Origin: Magicicada septendecula
Taxonomy: Eukaryota > Arthropoda > Insecta > Hemiptera > Cicadidae
Assembly: GCA_034769895.1 (NCBI GenBank)
Contig: CM068373.1
Span: forward strand, 435,655,080-435,719,079
DNA length: 64,000 nucleotides
Reading direction: 5' to 3'
Below are positions 38,269 to 50,469 of this stretch, in pieces (the first letter of the stretch is position 1; each line of letters begins with the position of its first letter). The translations under genes and the position numbers were made by a program. Under the pieces are notes generated by a model. It did not search any database, had not been told where the DNA came from, and saw nothing but the letters and a program-made list of their open reading frames with translations.

Positions 38269-38479
38269 CTGATAGCCAAGCCTTGTATCAGCAGATTCAG
38301 CTTCTCTGTCTTTTCATTTATTATCTTTATTCTGTTCATTTCAGCATCTGAATATGGCCTATACCTATTTTTACTGCGAAACAATACACTTGACAAATGG
38401 AGTTGCACATGCTGGTTGCCTTTTAGAATTTCTTGGATAAGAGATTCATAATGTTGGATTATTTGATCTGGATGCTGAC
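38269..38479 (-). pseudogene. Exon 2 of the composite transposon: SGNH middle
   Basis: The acceptor TTTTTAACAG precedes GQHPDQIIQHYESL and the donor CAG|GTAAAA ends the exon at 38269. Phases match exon 1 (split Gly codon) and exon 3 (split Arg codon). The segment HVQLHLSSVLFRSKNRY resembles the central strand and loop of SGNH hydrolases (usually xxxSxxPR). It is open throughout, 211 nt. Confidence 0.7.
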
Positions 38480-38659
38480 CTGTTAAAAAGTTTTTAAGAA
38501 TTATAAAAATAAATTGGTATAGCACCTATCGATAAAATATTGGAAAATAATGTGCATAACACCAAAGCAATCTTACAAATCTTTTTGATCAACCATAATC
38601 GTATAAAGTAGAGCACTAATAACTGAAATATTTTATTTACAAAATTCTATGCAACTTAC

Positions 38660-38863
38660 CACAAATCAAATTATTTGTGCCCAAATGGATTACTACGTGA
38701 TAAAAGAACTTGGTTGCTTCAACCATTGAAGCGGACACTTCTTCAACACGCATTCCTGACACCGAAAACACTGTGACTTCAAAATCATTCTGGCACTGAG
38801 TAGTCATATGTGCATATTTTACCTGGGAGTCACCAAACATGAGGCCTGGACGCACCATTGTGA
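38660..38863 (-). pseudogene. Exon 1 of the composite transposon: SGNH hydrolase N-terminal half
   Basis: The minus strand reads TTTGCAG at 38864-38870 (an acceptor, so a 5' non-coding exon probably lies upstream), then ATG at 38858-38856, MVRPGLMFGDSQVKY. Block I of SGNH/GDSL esterases is FGDSQ with the nucleophile Ser, and block III is HLGTNN (Asn of the oxyanion hole) shortly before the donor G|GTAAGT at 38659-38654. The start is chosen because the acceptor lies only a few bases upstream. SGNH domains also occur in some LINE ORF1 proteins, but the exon structure joins this one to the MULE coding region. Confidence 0.72.
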
Positions 38864-39006
38864 CTGCAAATGAAGAATACTTTATTAAAACAAACACATA
38901 TATTTACATCTGCCAATGGAAATTTAACCTTGCTTTTGTTTTATATTCCTCTTTCTTAGGCTTCAGAATACTCGATTTTAACTTACTTTTATTATGCAAC
39001 AGCACT

Positions 39007-39543
39007 TTGGGTAATTATCGACTTTCTGGGCAGAGCTGGTATTGGCGTGACATTTTTTTTCTATTCTTCTATACTATATAAACACGAGAAAAATAATCTT
39101 AAACGGCGGTCGAACCTATTTACGGAGAAAAAAAATTAAATAATTACTCACATAAGAACGCATGCAACAGCGGTACAGGACAGCCATTTTTCAAACATTT
39201 ACAAGCGAGTTGGATGAAAAGCGAGTTGAGCCGATACCTGCCGGTTAGGTTCGGAGGGGTATATGAACGCATATAGTTCATTGTTTCATATAATTCTTGC
39301 AAAAATTAAGGCGAACCATTTTTCAAACATTTACTGTGCATTTGTGCGCCGTCGCTCAGTTAACATGGCGGCCATTCACTTTACATGTTCTTATGGGAGT
39401 AATTATTTTATTTTTTTTCTCCGTAAATAGGTTTGTTGACCGCTGTTTAAGATTATTTATCTTGTGTCTATATAACAGAAGAATAGAAAAAAAAATATGT
39501 CACGCCAATACCAGCGCGGCCCAGAAAGTCGATAATTACCCAA
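39007..39543. repeat. Foldback/MITE-type element with about 130-bp inverted ends
   Basis: The left arm begins ttgggtaattatcgactttc and the right arm is its reverse complement ending aattacccaa. Both arms contain the core ctattcttctatac...cggtcgaaccta. The central part holds the gcgagttggatgaaaagcg unit also found at 40302 and 40442. No coding capacity. Confidence 0.75.
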
Positions 39544-39654
39544 TTACCGCACTTTGTTTTGACCTGCATTGCATAATATCTGAGACGTCAAGAAAACTCA
39601 CAAACACCGAAAGGAATTGCGGCTCCATGTGAAAAAAATGGGTATTCACGTTTC

Positions 39655-40039
39655 ATCTCCTTAATACTCATGAAACTTTTTAAACTAAATTTTAGTATTT
39701 TAAACATAAAATAATTTCAGTTTATTCAAAATAACTGTAAATGGCACAAACCTAGAACAAAGAATAATTAACCTAAACGAACATGTGGTTTCAAAGCAGA
39801 TCAAGCCCCAAAATGCATGAAGCTTTTATTTAAAAATTAATTTTTAATCTTTTAAACATAACATACTTCTACACTTTACTCAGTCCTTGAAAATTTTTGG
39901 AAATGTCACAGAATTAATCTAGAACAATGAATAATTAACCGTAACAAAAACAAGTGGTTTCAAACCCGATAGCACAAATGAAATACATCCCAAAATTCAT
40001 GAAACTTTTATACTAAATTGGAGTTTTTTTTTAACATAG
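39655..40039. repeat. Degenerate tandem repeat, left part
   Basis: About two diverged units of roughly 170-190 bp, each with catgaaactttt, gtaaatggcac or gaaatgtcaca, tctagaacaa and gtggtttcaaa in the same order. It continues at 41831-42250 after an inserted element. Confidence 0.65.
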
Positions 40040-41830
40040 TAATTATGCTCGATCCGGATTATGCTCAAATTGCGGTGAAATATTTCTTTTCCTATTCTTC
40101 TATACTATATAAGCACGAAAAAAATTATTTTAAACGGGGGTCGAACCTATTTACGGAGAAAAAAAATTAAATAATTACTCACATTAGAATGCATGCAAAT
40201 AGCCGGTGAACGCCATTTTCAGACTGAATGTGTGACGGCACGTGACGTCATCAGCTGTCGCTACAAATTGGCCTTTGGGATGTATATAATTCCAGTTGGA
40301 TGTTGGATGAAAAGCGAGTTGAGCCGATGCTTGCCGGTTAGGTTCGGATAGGCGGCCCGAAGGGCCGCGGGATATAGTTCATTGTTCCAGATAATTCTTG
40401 CAAAAATTAAGGCGAACCATTTTCCAAACATTTACAAGCGAGTTGGATGAAAAGCGAGTTGAGCCGATGCCTGCCGGTTAGGTTCGGATAGGCGGCCCGA
40501 AGGGCCGCGGGATATAGTTCATTGTTCCAGATAATTCTTGCAAACATTAAGGCGAACCGCAAAAATTGGACTTGGATTCCCAAACGCCGACGTAATGCTG
40601 ACTTTTGATTGGCTGAGTTCAAAATTTTGTAATCTCTGATTTGTAATTGGTTAAGAGGAAAAGAGTGGTTTGGCCGTTTAGATTTTAGAGTAAAAGCTGC
40701 CGTGAAGTCGTGTGTGTGGGAATGTATTTTGTGATTTTCAGTGCTTCAGTTTGTGTTTGTGTAATTGTGTGGTGTTATTAATTATGGTTTAATTATTTCT
40801 GTTGTTTAGGGTTATTTACTATTAATAACGTTTGTAATATTGAGCCGATTACTTTAGAAATTTATGAAGTACAGCGCTGGGTACTCCGCGTGGTTAATAT
40901 TTACCTGTGCTCCACCATACAATCTTGAAGTGAATTACGAAGCTTCAAATGTACATGATTCTTACATGTTCAAAATTGCGTTGAGCCCAAACGGCGGTTT
41001 AAAGCTTTGCGTTGAGCCCACCGCGAGTTTATTATTAGTAACCTCGGAGGCGCCAAAGGCGCCGTAGACTAAAGTATATGCGGTGAGCCGGCTACCCAAA
41101 ATCACTCTCAGCGGTGGATACTGTAGGAAACTGATGAGTCGGCCACCCACGAGTCTGAAATGTAATGCTTTGCGTTGTAGGCAATTGAATTACGTTAAGG
41201 CAAAATGTAGTGGTGATCCCACTAACTACTCAGTTAATATGGCGTATGGTGTAGCACAGGTAAATATTTACCCTCCGCGTAATGTGATTTTCAGTCCTTT
41301 AGTTTGTGTAATTGTGTAACATTTTAATACACAATGGCCTGCTACATTAAGGTAAGATTTTCATCTTTTCATAATTGGATGGATTACATGTGTGTGTGTG
41401 TGTGTGAAATATTCAAATTGCCGTGAAATATTTCTTTTTCTATTCTTCTATACTATATAAACACGAGAAAAATAATTTTAAACGGTGGTCGAACCTATTT
41501 ACGAAGACAAAAAATTAAATAATTTCTCCCATAAGGCGCCAAAAAACGCTACGTTATTTGCCGCGTAAACTTAGGAAGTACAGCGCTGAGTACTCTCCGC
41601 AATGACGTCATAACTCGTCATTCGCTGTGTAACTGTGCGCCGTTTCTTAGATAACATGGCGGTCATTCACTTTACATGCACGCTTATGGGAGTAATTATT
41701 TAATTTTTTTTCTCCGTAAATAGGTTCGACCCCCGTTTAAAATAATTTTTTTCGTGCTTATATAGTATAGAAGAATAGGAAAAGAAATATTTCACCGCAA
41801 TTTGAGCATAATCCGGATCGAGCATAATTA
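40040..41830. mobile_element. Non-autonomous element with about 140-bp inverted ends
   Basis: Left end taattatgctcgatccgg... (40040 on) and right end its reverse complement (to 41830). Its ends share the inner core seen in 39007-39543 and in another arm at about 41407-41530, so several related copies are nested here. It interrupts the tandem repeat. The interior contains a 140-bp direct duplication (from 40302 and 40442) and promoter-like stretches, including ATGGCCTGCTACATTAAG|GTAAGA near 41333; no transposase is recognisable. Confidence 0.7.
40302..40560. repeat. 140-bp direct tandem duplication
   Basis: gttggatgaaaagcgagttgagccg recurs 140 bp apart (40302, 40442), each followed by the palindrome-rich gcggcccgaagggccgcgg. 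A third diverged copy lies at about 39204 in the neighbouring foldback. Confidence 0.75.
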
Positions 41831-42250
41831 CCGATAACTTTTACCGTTCACTCAAAATCATTGTAAATGGCACAAACGTAGAACAAAGAATAAATAACTT
41901 AAATGAACACGTGGTTTCAAACCCGATCACGCCCCAAACTTCATGAAGCTTTTGTTTTACATTACGTTTTGATCTTTTTTAAACATAAAATACTTCTAAA
42001 CTTTACACAGTACCTGAAAACTGTTGGAAATGTCACAGGATTAATCTAGAACAATGAATTTTAACCTTAACAAAAACGCGTGGTTTCAATCACGACAGCA
42101 CAATTACATCCTAAAATTCATGAAACTTTTACTTTAAACAAAATGGGGAGGTTTAACATAAAAGACTTACAGTTTACTCAAAACCATTGTAAATTAAATA
42201 AACAAAAAAACCATTAACCTACACGAACACGTGGTTCCAAAGCCGATACC
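41831..42250. repeat. Degenerate tandem repeat, right part
   Basis: Continues the units of 39655-40039 with the same order of short landmarks (gtaaatggcacaaac, catgaa(g/a)ctttt, tctagaacaatgaa). Two to three units. Confidence 0.65.
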
Positions 42251-42469
42251 CATTTAGTATTTCTATTTTATTTCTAAACAAACACATATAATAATAATAC
42301 AAAGTTCCTGAAAAATTATGTAAAAGAGATACCTGTATAAAATTAACAACATAATTTAAATCTGTAGAAACACCTCCAAATTGATGCACACGTGCACACG
42401 AATTCCACCGTAACATAGACTAGACTAATTTATTAGGGTAACACAGAAATAGCAACATCCGGTAGCAAG

Positions 42470-42734
42470 TTCATTTGTTTACCACGTGTGGTCTGTTTAA
42501 GCGCTAGTTGTCGGTTGTCCATCACTGCAATAAGAAACACGGTGGTGTGATTTGTACGGCACTGAATTTGAATGTGTTAATATGTTGACTATCGCGGGTT
42601 GTATTTACATATTCATCAATTAATTATTGTTACCGTGCTTTCGAAAAGTTGCAGCGGTGTATTGAATAGTTTATGTTAGTGAAACTAAATTATAGCAGCC
42701 GTAGTATCCTACTTACGAAGGTCTGTAGACTAAG
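42470..42734 (+). promoter_or_regulatory. Candidate promoter and 5' non-coding exon of the host gene
   Basis: Less AT-rich than its surroundings and not recognised as repeat. It ends at a possible donor, ctaag|gtaatt at 42734/42735. About 50 bp including this donor is repeated at 43204-43252. It lies upstream of the coding exon at 47025. Assignment is by position only; an inverted repeat at 42785-42826 (atagcgagtagaagag / ctcttctattcgctat) follows. Confidence 0.3.
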
Positions 42735-45603
42735 GTAATTTACTTATTTAAAGACAACTGGACGTTAGGTTAAGGTGGAAACATAGCGAGTAGAAGAGAC
42801 ATAGAAGAATCTCTTCTATTCGCTATGGTGGAAATAACGATAATAGTCATTGATGGGTGTGAAGTATACTTACGGTTAATTTCATTTGTAATATAGATGG
42901 ATTAAATTTGGATGTGGTTCTTCGTTGTGTGTTAATAAGATTATCCATAAGCTAGAAGAATTATTCGATTGTACGTGAAAATATCTTATCTTCCGTTACA
43001 GAAAAATTATTAGTTTATTATTGGATTCCGAATAGAACACATTGAAAACTCTGTACAACTCTAGATATAAAAGTGTCTAGGGCATTAAACTGAAGTGAGG
43101 TTAGGCAATAGAGTGACTTAACATAAAGGAAGAATGAAGATAAATTGTGCATAAATAGAAGAAAAAGATTTAAAGTGGAAAAATAAGTGAAGACTAATAC
43201 ATAATTACGAAGGTCTAAGGTAATTTACTTATTTAAAGACAACTGGACGTTACAGTAAAAAGTTACCAAGGTTTCATGTTTACTTTTTATTTCCGTTTTA
43301 ATGTCTGAATTAATAATTCCAACTTTCACATCAGCATATATAATGACATACTTTTTTCAGGCCTGTGTATGCTGTAAACACAACACAGTGTCTAGACTAA
43401 GTTTGGACGGTTGGTAGCTCTAAAGATACCACTAATTTAATGAATGTGGATTTAACCAGTACAAGAGTGTATTAGAAATGTACTGAAAGTAATAGCATAG
43501 TCAAATATTGTTATACAACATACAGGACAAGTTGAAGAGTAAATGTAACATTATTATAGCTTGCATAACCCACACCTGGGCAAACATAACCTCACCGTGC
43601 TTGCATAACTGACTACTACCATAAGGTGACTAATAACTATAAATATGAAATAATGAAACATACAGATATTCAACAGAATACAGAAAATTGCTGTTAGTGG
43701 CATTTATGGACAGTATCAGTAGATGAATATATTTTTAGGCATGTGAATATAAGTAAATACCTATGTAATGATTTCTCAAAATTATGCTTTTGTGATAATG
43801 TTTTCACAGTGATTCAATGCACATTAAAAATTGAATTGTAGTTACTCAGGTTAACGACAATTTGAAATGACAAATTAATTTATTACAGTTGTTACAAATG
43901 AAAACAAGACAATTATGATGCTCACTACATTATTATTGAAACGATTTATTATATAATTTGTATTGAACTGAACTAAAGCAAATAAAACTTTTTGTAGACT
44001 TCCAAAACCAAATAAAACTTTCAGATTCTGAACACTTTTTGTTTAGACATTATTGTCAGTATATGTTTAATGTATGTAATACCCATTTTTACTTAAGTCA
44101 GTGTGTTTAATGTAAAGGCAGTGCAGTTCAGCTTGAACAGTAACAGTAATGGAGCCATGTTATGTTGTGCATGAAATAGCTTTGTGGCGGAGGGAGCATA
44201 AAATAGTTTTATAGTTTCTTGTAAGAAATTTATTTTCAAAACAGATTGTATATAATATTTCTGGTTTGGTCAGTACTGTATTGCATTAAGCCAATACGTG
44301 ACATTAGATAGGCCTATTATTAAAATACACGAAGTAAACTAAAAATGTGTTACATAAATGTGTATGTTAACCAACTACTGAATATTATTATTTGTCCATA
44401 TACAGCCATTTATTATAAACAAACAGTTCAACATACCGTAAACATAATATGATTGCAAGGTGGATATCCCTATTTTCACTATGTTAAATTCTGAAAATTG
44501 AGATGCATTTTTCAAAGAAATAAAATATAAAATATAATTTTGTTTTTAAACCTACAATATCTTTCATATAACCTCAGTATTAAAACTTGGGAATGCACAA
44601 GAAATTCAGATTTGGTGCTCTTTCACTTTGCCATTCATAGCTGATGTTAAGATGTCCTTCCCATACCAACAAACAAATGTTGCCAATTCTTATCAGCTTA
44701 CACAAATATCTCTTTTCAGTGATGTAACACATCACGTTTTGGATCTGTCAGCGGTTTTTTTATGTGGTTTGTTTTAGTAATGTGTTATTAGGCTGTCAGA
44801 AATTATATCAGTGACATGAATATCATTAATTTTATCCTTCGTGTTACTGGAAAACTCTTCAAAGTGGTCTCAGCGGATCATGAATTCAATCAGTCCCAGT
44901 TCTCCTTTTTATATGCAGTTTACAAACTATGAAATATTGTTCCATTGTCCATTATGGTATTTCAAGTTATTAAAAATTATAATTTCTACAAGATTTCTAA
45001 TATTATTTGTCATAGATTTTCTGTTTAATACCAGATTAAATTAACTGCACCCTGAAAGCTATAAATAAGATGAAACGCGTCTTCAGACTAGATAAAGCAG
45101 AACAAATATTTAAATTCTTTAAATCTGTCAAACGTTTCAAACTTCCATTGTAAACAACAGTTTGCTATGCAAACAAACAAATTGCAGTGTATTCCCACAG
45201 CTGTCAATTTGGAAGTTATGTGAAACAGAGTATACTGTGTAACTTCTGCAAACATTTTGACTATGAGGTTTCATAAAAATTGTAGCATTCAATTGATAAG
45301 CAATTGTTGTTTCCTTCTCAAAATAATTCTAAAATTATGTCAAAAGTCTTATAATTTCTCGTAAATAGTAATTTAAAAACAAAGTCTGTGTCAAAATAAG
45401 TAACATGGTATGACGAACTGATAAAAAAAATTGTGGACACACGTTTGTATGGCTTCAAAGAAAAGTGTACCTTTATGGGGAAAACATTTTCCACGAATCA
45501 TCAGCACTGTAGGTTGAATGCTCTTCTGTACGTTAGCTTATTCCAATTTCATATTCAGAAGTAATGGACTTTTCCTCTACATAAGTGGTCTCGGTATCTC
45601 CTT
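42735..45603. other. Probable first intron, no gene seen
   Basis: AT-rich. It contains the duplicated donor-like segment at 43204-43252 and otherwise no coding sense, RNA gene or recognisable element. Confidence 0.5.
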
Positions 45604-46838
45604 CCTTTTTTTTTTTTTCTTTTTTTTTTATTTTACCAATTTTCCTTTACATATAATAAAAATTATACAATAAAGGACCTATAGGGGGCATAAATGCCCG
45701 TACATAGGTTGGTCCTTAGAATTAATATTTATATACTTAATACTAATTGTGAGTTTTACCTCACCGATCATAGTAATATATTAAAAATAAATTATTTTTA
45801 AATTTTAACAAAATTTTAGTTTGTACTATAATACAATTCAATAAATAAATTAAAAAAAAAGAGAAAAAAGGTCCATATCATAATAGACTGTTTTTTGATT
45901 ATTCAATAACAATGTTCCTAATTTTTTCTTTGATTTTTTTTTTAAGCACTTTTATATTTACACTTAGATTTTTCAGTTCATTAGGTAATTCATTAAAATA
46001 TTTTATGGCATAATACACATAGCTTCTTTGCCCAATACTTAATAGGTGTCGCGGCAATATAATATTTTTATACCGTGTGTTGATTCGATTTTGTAAAAAC
46101 TCACTTTTTAGATCATTGTATTGATAAACTATAGAATTCACTACAAACACCTGTTTAATATTTAATGGTTTATTCGAATCTTGTTCATTGACTCCTATAA
46201 TTTTAAGAATACACTTTTGCAGCCGATCCAATGCGTCTAGAGATGATTTAAATAGACCCCCCCAGCCTATGATAGCATACCCTGCCACACTATGGAATAG
46301 TCCATAGTATATTTGTAGTAGTTGCTTTTTTGATAAAATTTGTCTAAGTCTGTAAAAAACGTAGACTAAGTATTTGGTTTTTTTTACAATGTTAGCCACA
46401 TGTACATCCCACTTCATGTTAAAGTCATATGTTATTCCTAGATATTTACCAGTTTTAACTCTTTTCAATTTTTGACCATTTAACTTAATTTCAAAGTCAT
46501 GCGGAACAGAGTCTCTATAATTTCCAAAGGTGATAAAAACAGACTTGCTTATGTTGAGTACTAGATTATTGTGATAGAGCCAAGAGTATATAATATCTAA
46601 TTTAGTTGACATATCTGTTGCAAGTTCAGGCCATGTCTTTGCTTTCATTGGTACTGCTGTATCATCAGCATATGCTATTAATACATCTTGTAACACTAGT
46701 AAGTCATTGATATATAAAATAAACAATAAAGGTCCTAATATAGAGCCCTGGGGCACTCCAACATTTGTTTTAATAGGCTGACTTCTGACTTTCAACCAAG
46801 AACATTTTATTGTATTAAATGAAGTACCTTGCCCACAC
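45604..46838 (-). mobile_element. 5'-truncated non-LTR retrotransposon (LINE)
   Basis: The minus-strand open frame (to 45899) encodes the C-terminal half of a LINE reverse transcriptase: NVGVPQGSILGPLLFILYINDL, the active-site AYADD, KYLGITYD, and a thumb/tail with ALDRLQKCILKII. A roughly 290-bp 3' UTR ends in an A-tract (plus-strand T-run at 45604-45632). The frame is intact for about 300 residues but the N terminus (endonuclease and RT palm start) is absent, ending near 46838. The style fits the Jockey/CR1/Daphne group; the exact clade is not determined. No target duplication was found. Confidence 0.88.
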
Positions 46839-47024
46839 TAAGATATAGCATCCTCATTGGTTAAACTGAGGTCTGACAATGGGAAGACATTATTTATTAA
46901 TAAAGATGTGTGCATTTAATCTAAAAGTGTCCTTAATCAGATGTTATTCTTGTGCTATCTTGTGAGTGGTATAGATAGTGTTGGTAGTCTTCATTGATTG
47001 CCAGCTTGTTTTCATTTGTTTCAG

Positions 47025-47086
47025 GTGTTAACAAGATCAATTTATCCATCATCTGACAAATGGAAGAGATCAAATTTGAGGACAAG
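47025..47086 (+). CDS. Host gene, exon with the start codon
   Basis: The acceptor ttgtttcag ends at 47024; ATG is at 47060, preceded in frame by TGA, and the exon ends gacaag|gtataa. It encodes MEEIKFEDK in phase 0. The next exons in phase are 55860-55919 and 56273-56365. Short acidic N-terminal exons with IKxE-type motifs are common in insect C2H2 zinc-finger genes, so the missing 3' part may encode fingers; that is inference. The whole coding sense rests on splice sites and phase, not on homology. Confidence 0.55.
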
Positions 47087-48936
47087 GTATAAAGTTTAAA
47101 AATAAAAATATATTTTTTGCTGTTTAATGTATGTATTAAATTGATACACGTGTTATATACATGTATCTTATACACACATTCATTTCTTATATTAATAATA
47201 GTTTATTTATCATCATATTGATTTGTAATTAATTGCTGTACAGAATATGATTTATACATGTATTCTTTTGTATAGGGTTCGCATTGACAATATGCATTTT
47301 CCATAACCTCCTAACTTTCAAGCAATTCTCTTCCTCCCTCGCCCAATTCAGACTTGTAGTCTGTTTGTTAGTTGCAAAGTAGCTTTAAAACTTTTTTTTT
47401 GATCTGCCAGTCCTCTGTCTTTGTGTTGGCCAATTATGTCAACGTACTCTTACTATTCTATCATCACTCATTCTCTTGTGTTGTCCACTCTGGTAGTCCT
47501 GTCCTCTGCAAGTCTTCCTGGTATTCTCCTGAACTCCATACTTGTGACATCTCATTTCGCTGTTTTGACTTGTATTGTCTCACTCCCAGTTTCTGCAGAA
47601 TACATCAGTATTAGATGTATTATATGTCTTATGCTATACCTTATATGCATTATTTTTATTATATGTCTAAAAGTCAATATTAGACATATAATTGATGTAC
47701 ATATTCAAACCTTTTGTGTTTTGTCTCAAATGTTTGTTAGCCAGATAGTAAGAACCAGGCACACAACTGACTATTCTATGAGTGATGATGACTTGCATTT
47801 GAATTTTTTATCTGACCACCCGCTCGTGTGCCAAGTGGGGGGGGGGGGTCCAAAATTCACCATTTATTGCCCACTTTTAATGTTGTAACCGTTAGCTATA
47901 CAATTGCTTCCTTCAGATTTTATGTACACAACCTACCCGTTTGTGGGGAGTGAGGTTAACCTGTAAAGTAACAAACAATTTTGCTAAATAAATACCAGAA
48001 TATTACCTACCTGCGCGATTTTTTCTTGCACTTTTTTAACACTAGAAGATTTCAGGGCCGCCAGTATATTATTTCAGGTTATATAAACCTTAACACTCTT
48101 TCCCTTTAAAAACACTTGAATAATTTTAATAACTTACCTCCCTTAAATCAGAAAATTCACAGATTCATTAGACGAGTTTTTTTCCAGCACAGAACAATAA
48201 GGAATGGTTATGACGAAATAATGCAACTAGCACATGGTTATGTCCTCAAAACAAACTTTTTTATTTTAATAAATTTCAAAACCTTCTTTCTTTTTATAGG
48301 TTCTTTCGACTAATCTCTATTATATAACATTTTTCTATACTAATCTCTATTGCCAAACCAGTACTTTTGTGACACACACTCTCATTCTTTTTACATATTT
48401 ATATATATATTTTCACCCCCCTTTACTGAGCTCTTTTAATATTTATTTACTTTCCTTCACTTTTTTTTTTTTGCCGAAAATAGTTGGTTTTACTACTGTA
48501 CTTAACTGCACGTGGTTCCAACGACTGCGCACTATGTTGTCTAATTCTTTTTATTCCACTCTCCACACTTCACATTTTACAAAACCATCACTATTGTTGA
48601 ATCACTGTTCACGGATGCTTTTAAATACTTTTTGGTAGGCCTATTTTAATATTTTCGGCCTACCAGAAACACGCCCGAGGCTAAGCTGAAAATTACGACT
48701 GCTCTGTCTGATGAGTTGTGCTGAACTGGGGTGAGCTGTGGCTCGCAACTCTATACTATACCAAGCCTTTGGGCGTCGCCCATGTGGCCGTCGAAACGGA
48801 TGATGGCTTCATTCCTCGTTGTCTGATTGGCTTCTCGCTCTAGCAAAATCTCAAGAGACCTTGAAAGCAGTTCGCATTGACAACACGTGAATTTTGCATC
48901 ACACAACTACGTGCTTCTACCATCAGTCACGCATCT
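47087..48936. other. Intron with a possible LINE relic
   Basis: Around 47400-47620 the minus strand shows weak resemblance to the degraded tail of a LINE reverse transcriptase, too decayed to assign. The rest is AT-rich without coding sense. A small inverted repeat, ggtaggccta...cggcctacc, lies near 48631-48665. Confidence 0.4.
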
Positions 48937-50469
48937 TGTAACGTATTGCCACGTTACAAATCCAGGGAACCCATCTTAACTGACATCTGCCAATTACATG
49001 GGCTGCCTACGTTGTAATGAAGTATTAATAAAGTCAAATTAATTGAACAAATTACTTAATATAACTATAAGGAAACAAGGGAAGGTATTTTACTGATTTA
49101 TGCACTCATTTTCATGTGTAACGAGACGACTTCTCTTTATTAACAACAGTTACTAAAAGATCCCATGACATCATTAATTAAACTAAAATATTTAAATGCT
49201 TTTCATAAAACTTTGGGATCAAACTGATTATGTATTCTTATACCTCGGATCCGGGTTTACTTTAAGTATATTTATAGTAAAGACTTCTAATTATTTTCAG
49301 TTCATCTAGACGCTTGCAAGACTTCTTTTACCATTTGAAGAATGGTATTATTACTTGAAGTGAGAATAAATTACATTTACATTTAAGGCGTTACAACGTA
49401 TGATAATTGAATCTTACAGAAACTCTTAGATTGTCTCATTTTAATTTTAAATAAAATTAATCGTCTTTGAAAAGTCTCTTTTTAATGTGAGTTGTGTATC
49501 AAATATGATTAACTCTCGATAGCCAAGCTATCGAGTCACCTTTACAATTGGTCGTAGTAACCTCGTCCTGGGGTGTCTGTCTTGGGAATTCTTGGAGTCG
49601 GCGTCATCATCTGGGTCGTGTCTTCGGTAAGAATTAGGTCGGATGTTCACTGCGGAGATTGAAGTTTCTTTGGTGAAAGTAGGTGTAGATTCACGGAGGT
49701 CCTCGTCAGCGTCTTATGCATCTTATACATGTATTTATGAAGTTTATGCAGATCACATCTTCAGGAGTGATGTTGTAATTGGATTTACCTCTTAGGGGAG
49801 ACGTCATCTTGCTTACCACTAGTTAAGTTTTTGTTTTACTTATTACATTTTCTTCTTAACACATCTTTATATTATTCATACATTACACAATGCTCTCCAC
49901 GTTTAGCAGTGGTAGCTAATATTCTAAAGTTAAATAAAAAAACAAATACATTTTGGTGGAGCTCTCGCTCTTACGTCTGTACGGTGTGACGGCAACATAG
50001 CGACTCTTTTTTGATTGAACTGGCACATAACAACGGAGAGGGGCAAGTACTCGTCGACAATATAGTTCCTATTTTTATTTAAGTTAACATTCTTATTACC
50101 AAAAACCATACATTAATTATACATATATAATTTAAGTGAATTATTTTAACTACTATTCGTGCCTTCAAATTTCTAATTACAAACATTATGATTTTTATAT
50201 CTTCCTAAGTTATAGACGACTCGATAAACACGTTGAGTCCGGAATTAACAGGTCACCGCATGATGACTAGCAAAGGGTTAATTATGATAATAATAACTTT
50301 TTACAATTCGACTTTTTATTAGTGCTTCTGTTGATTTTCATTCACTTCTCATTCTCATTCTGATTTAGTACAGGGGCTTTAGGTTTAATAGTGAGATTTA
50401 ATAAAACTTAATCGCTCGCAAATTTAATTTTTATTTATTTAAGATTACAGTTAGAATTAAATCGTCACG
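48937..50469 (-). repeat. LTR of family-2 LARD (minus-strand 3' LTR)
   Basis: Starts with TGTAACGT-(6)-ACGTTACA, a perfect 8-bp-stem hairpin at the outer edge (48937-48958). Nearly identical to 52420-53956. Confidence 0.88.

Larger units (their letters stand above)
28721..38863 (-). mobile_element. Composite MULE-type DNA transposon gene: SGNH - repeats - C2H2 - MULE DDE - SWIM - Ulp1/C48
   Basis: One minus-strand gene can be followed for 10 kb. Exon 1 (38858-38660) and exon 2 (38479-38269) join in phase to exon 3 (from 37990) by clean GT/AG sites and encode an SGNH hydrolase. Exon 3 continues through a 60-bp tandem repeat, zinc fingers and a DNA-binding region. A probable intron (about 35720-34556) follows, then the MULE catalytic core, a SWIM finger, a linker and a C48 protease. 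The hAT and solo LTR interrupt exons. Several frameshifts (near 34030, 32755, 29130, 35835 and a 7-bp loss in the repeat near 37135) show it is dead. The MULE transposase acts in the nucleus on element ends; the roles of the SGNH and Ulp1 domains are unknown. No terminal inverted repeats were identified, so the outer limits are those of the coding part only. Confidence 0.78.

Noticed and set aside
41083-41319. 78-residue plus-strand frame within the MITE
   Set aside because: No motif, inside a non-autonomous element; the nearby ATG-donor pair is equally unsupported.
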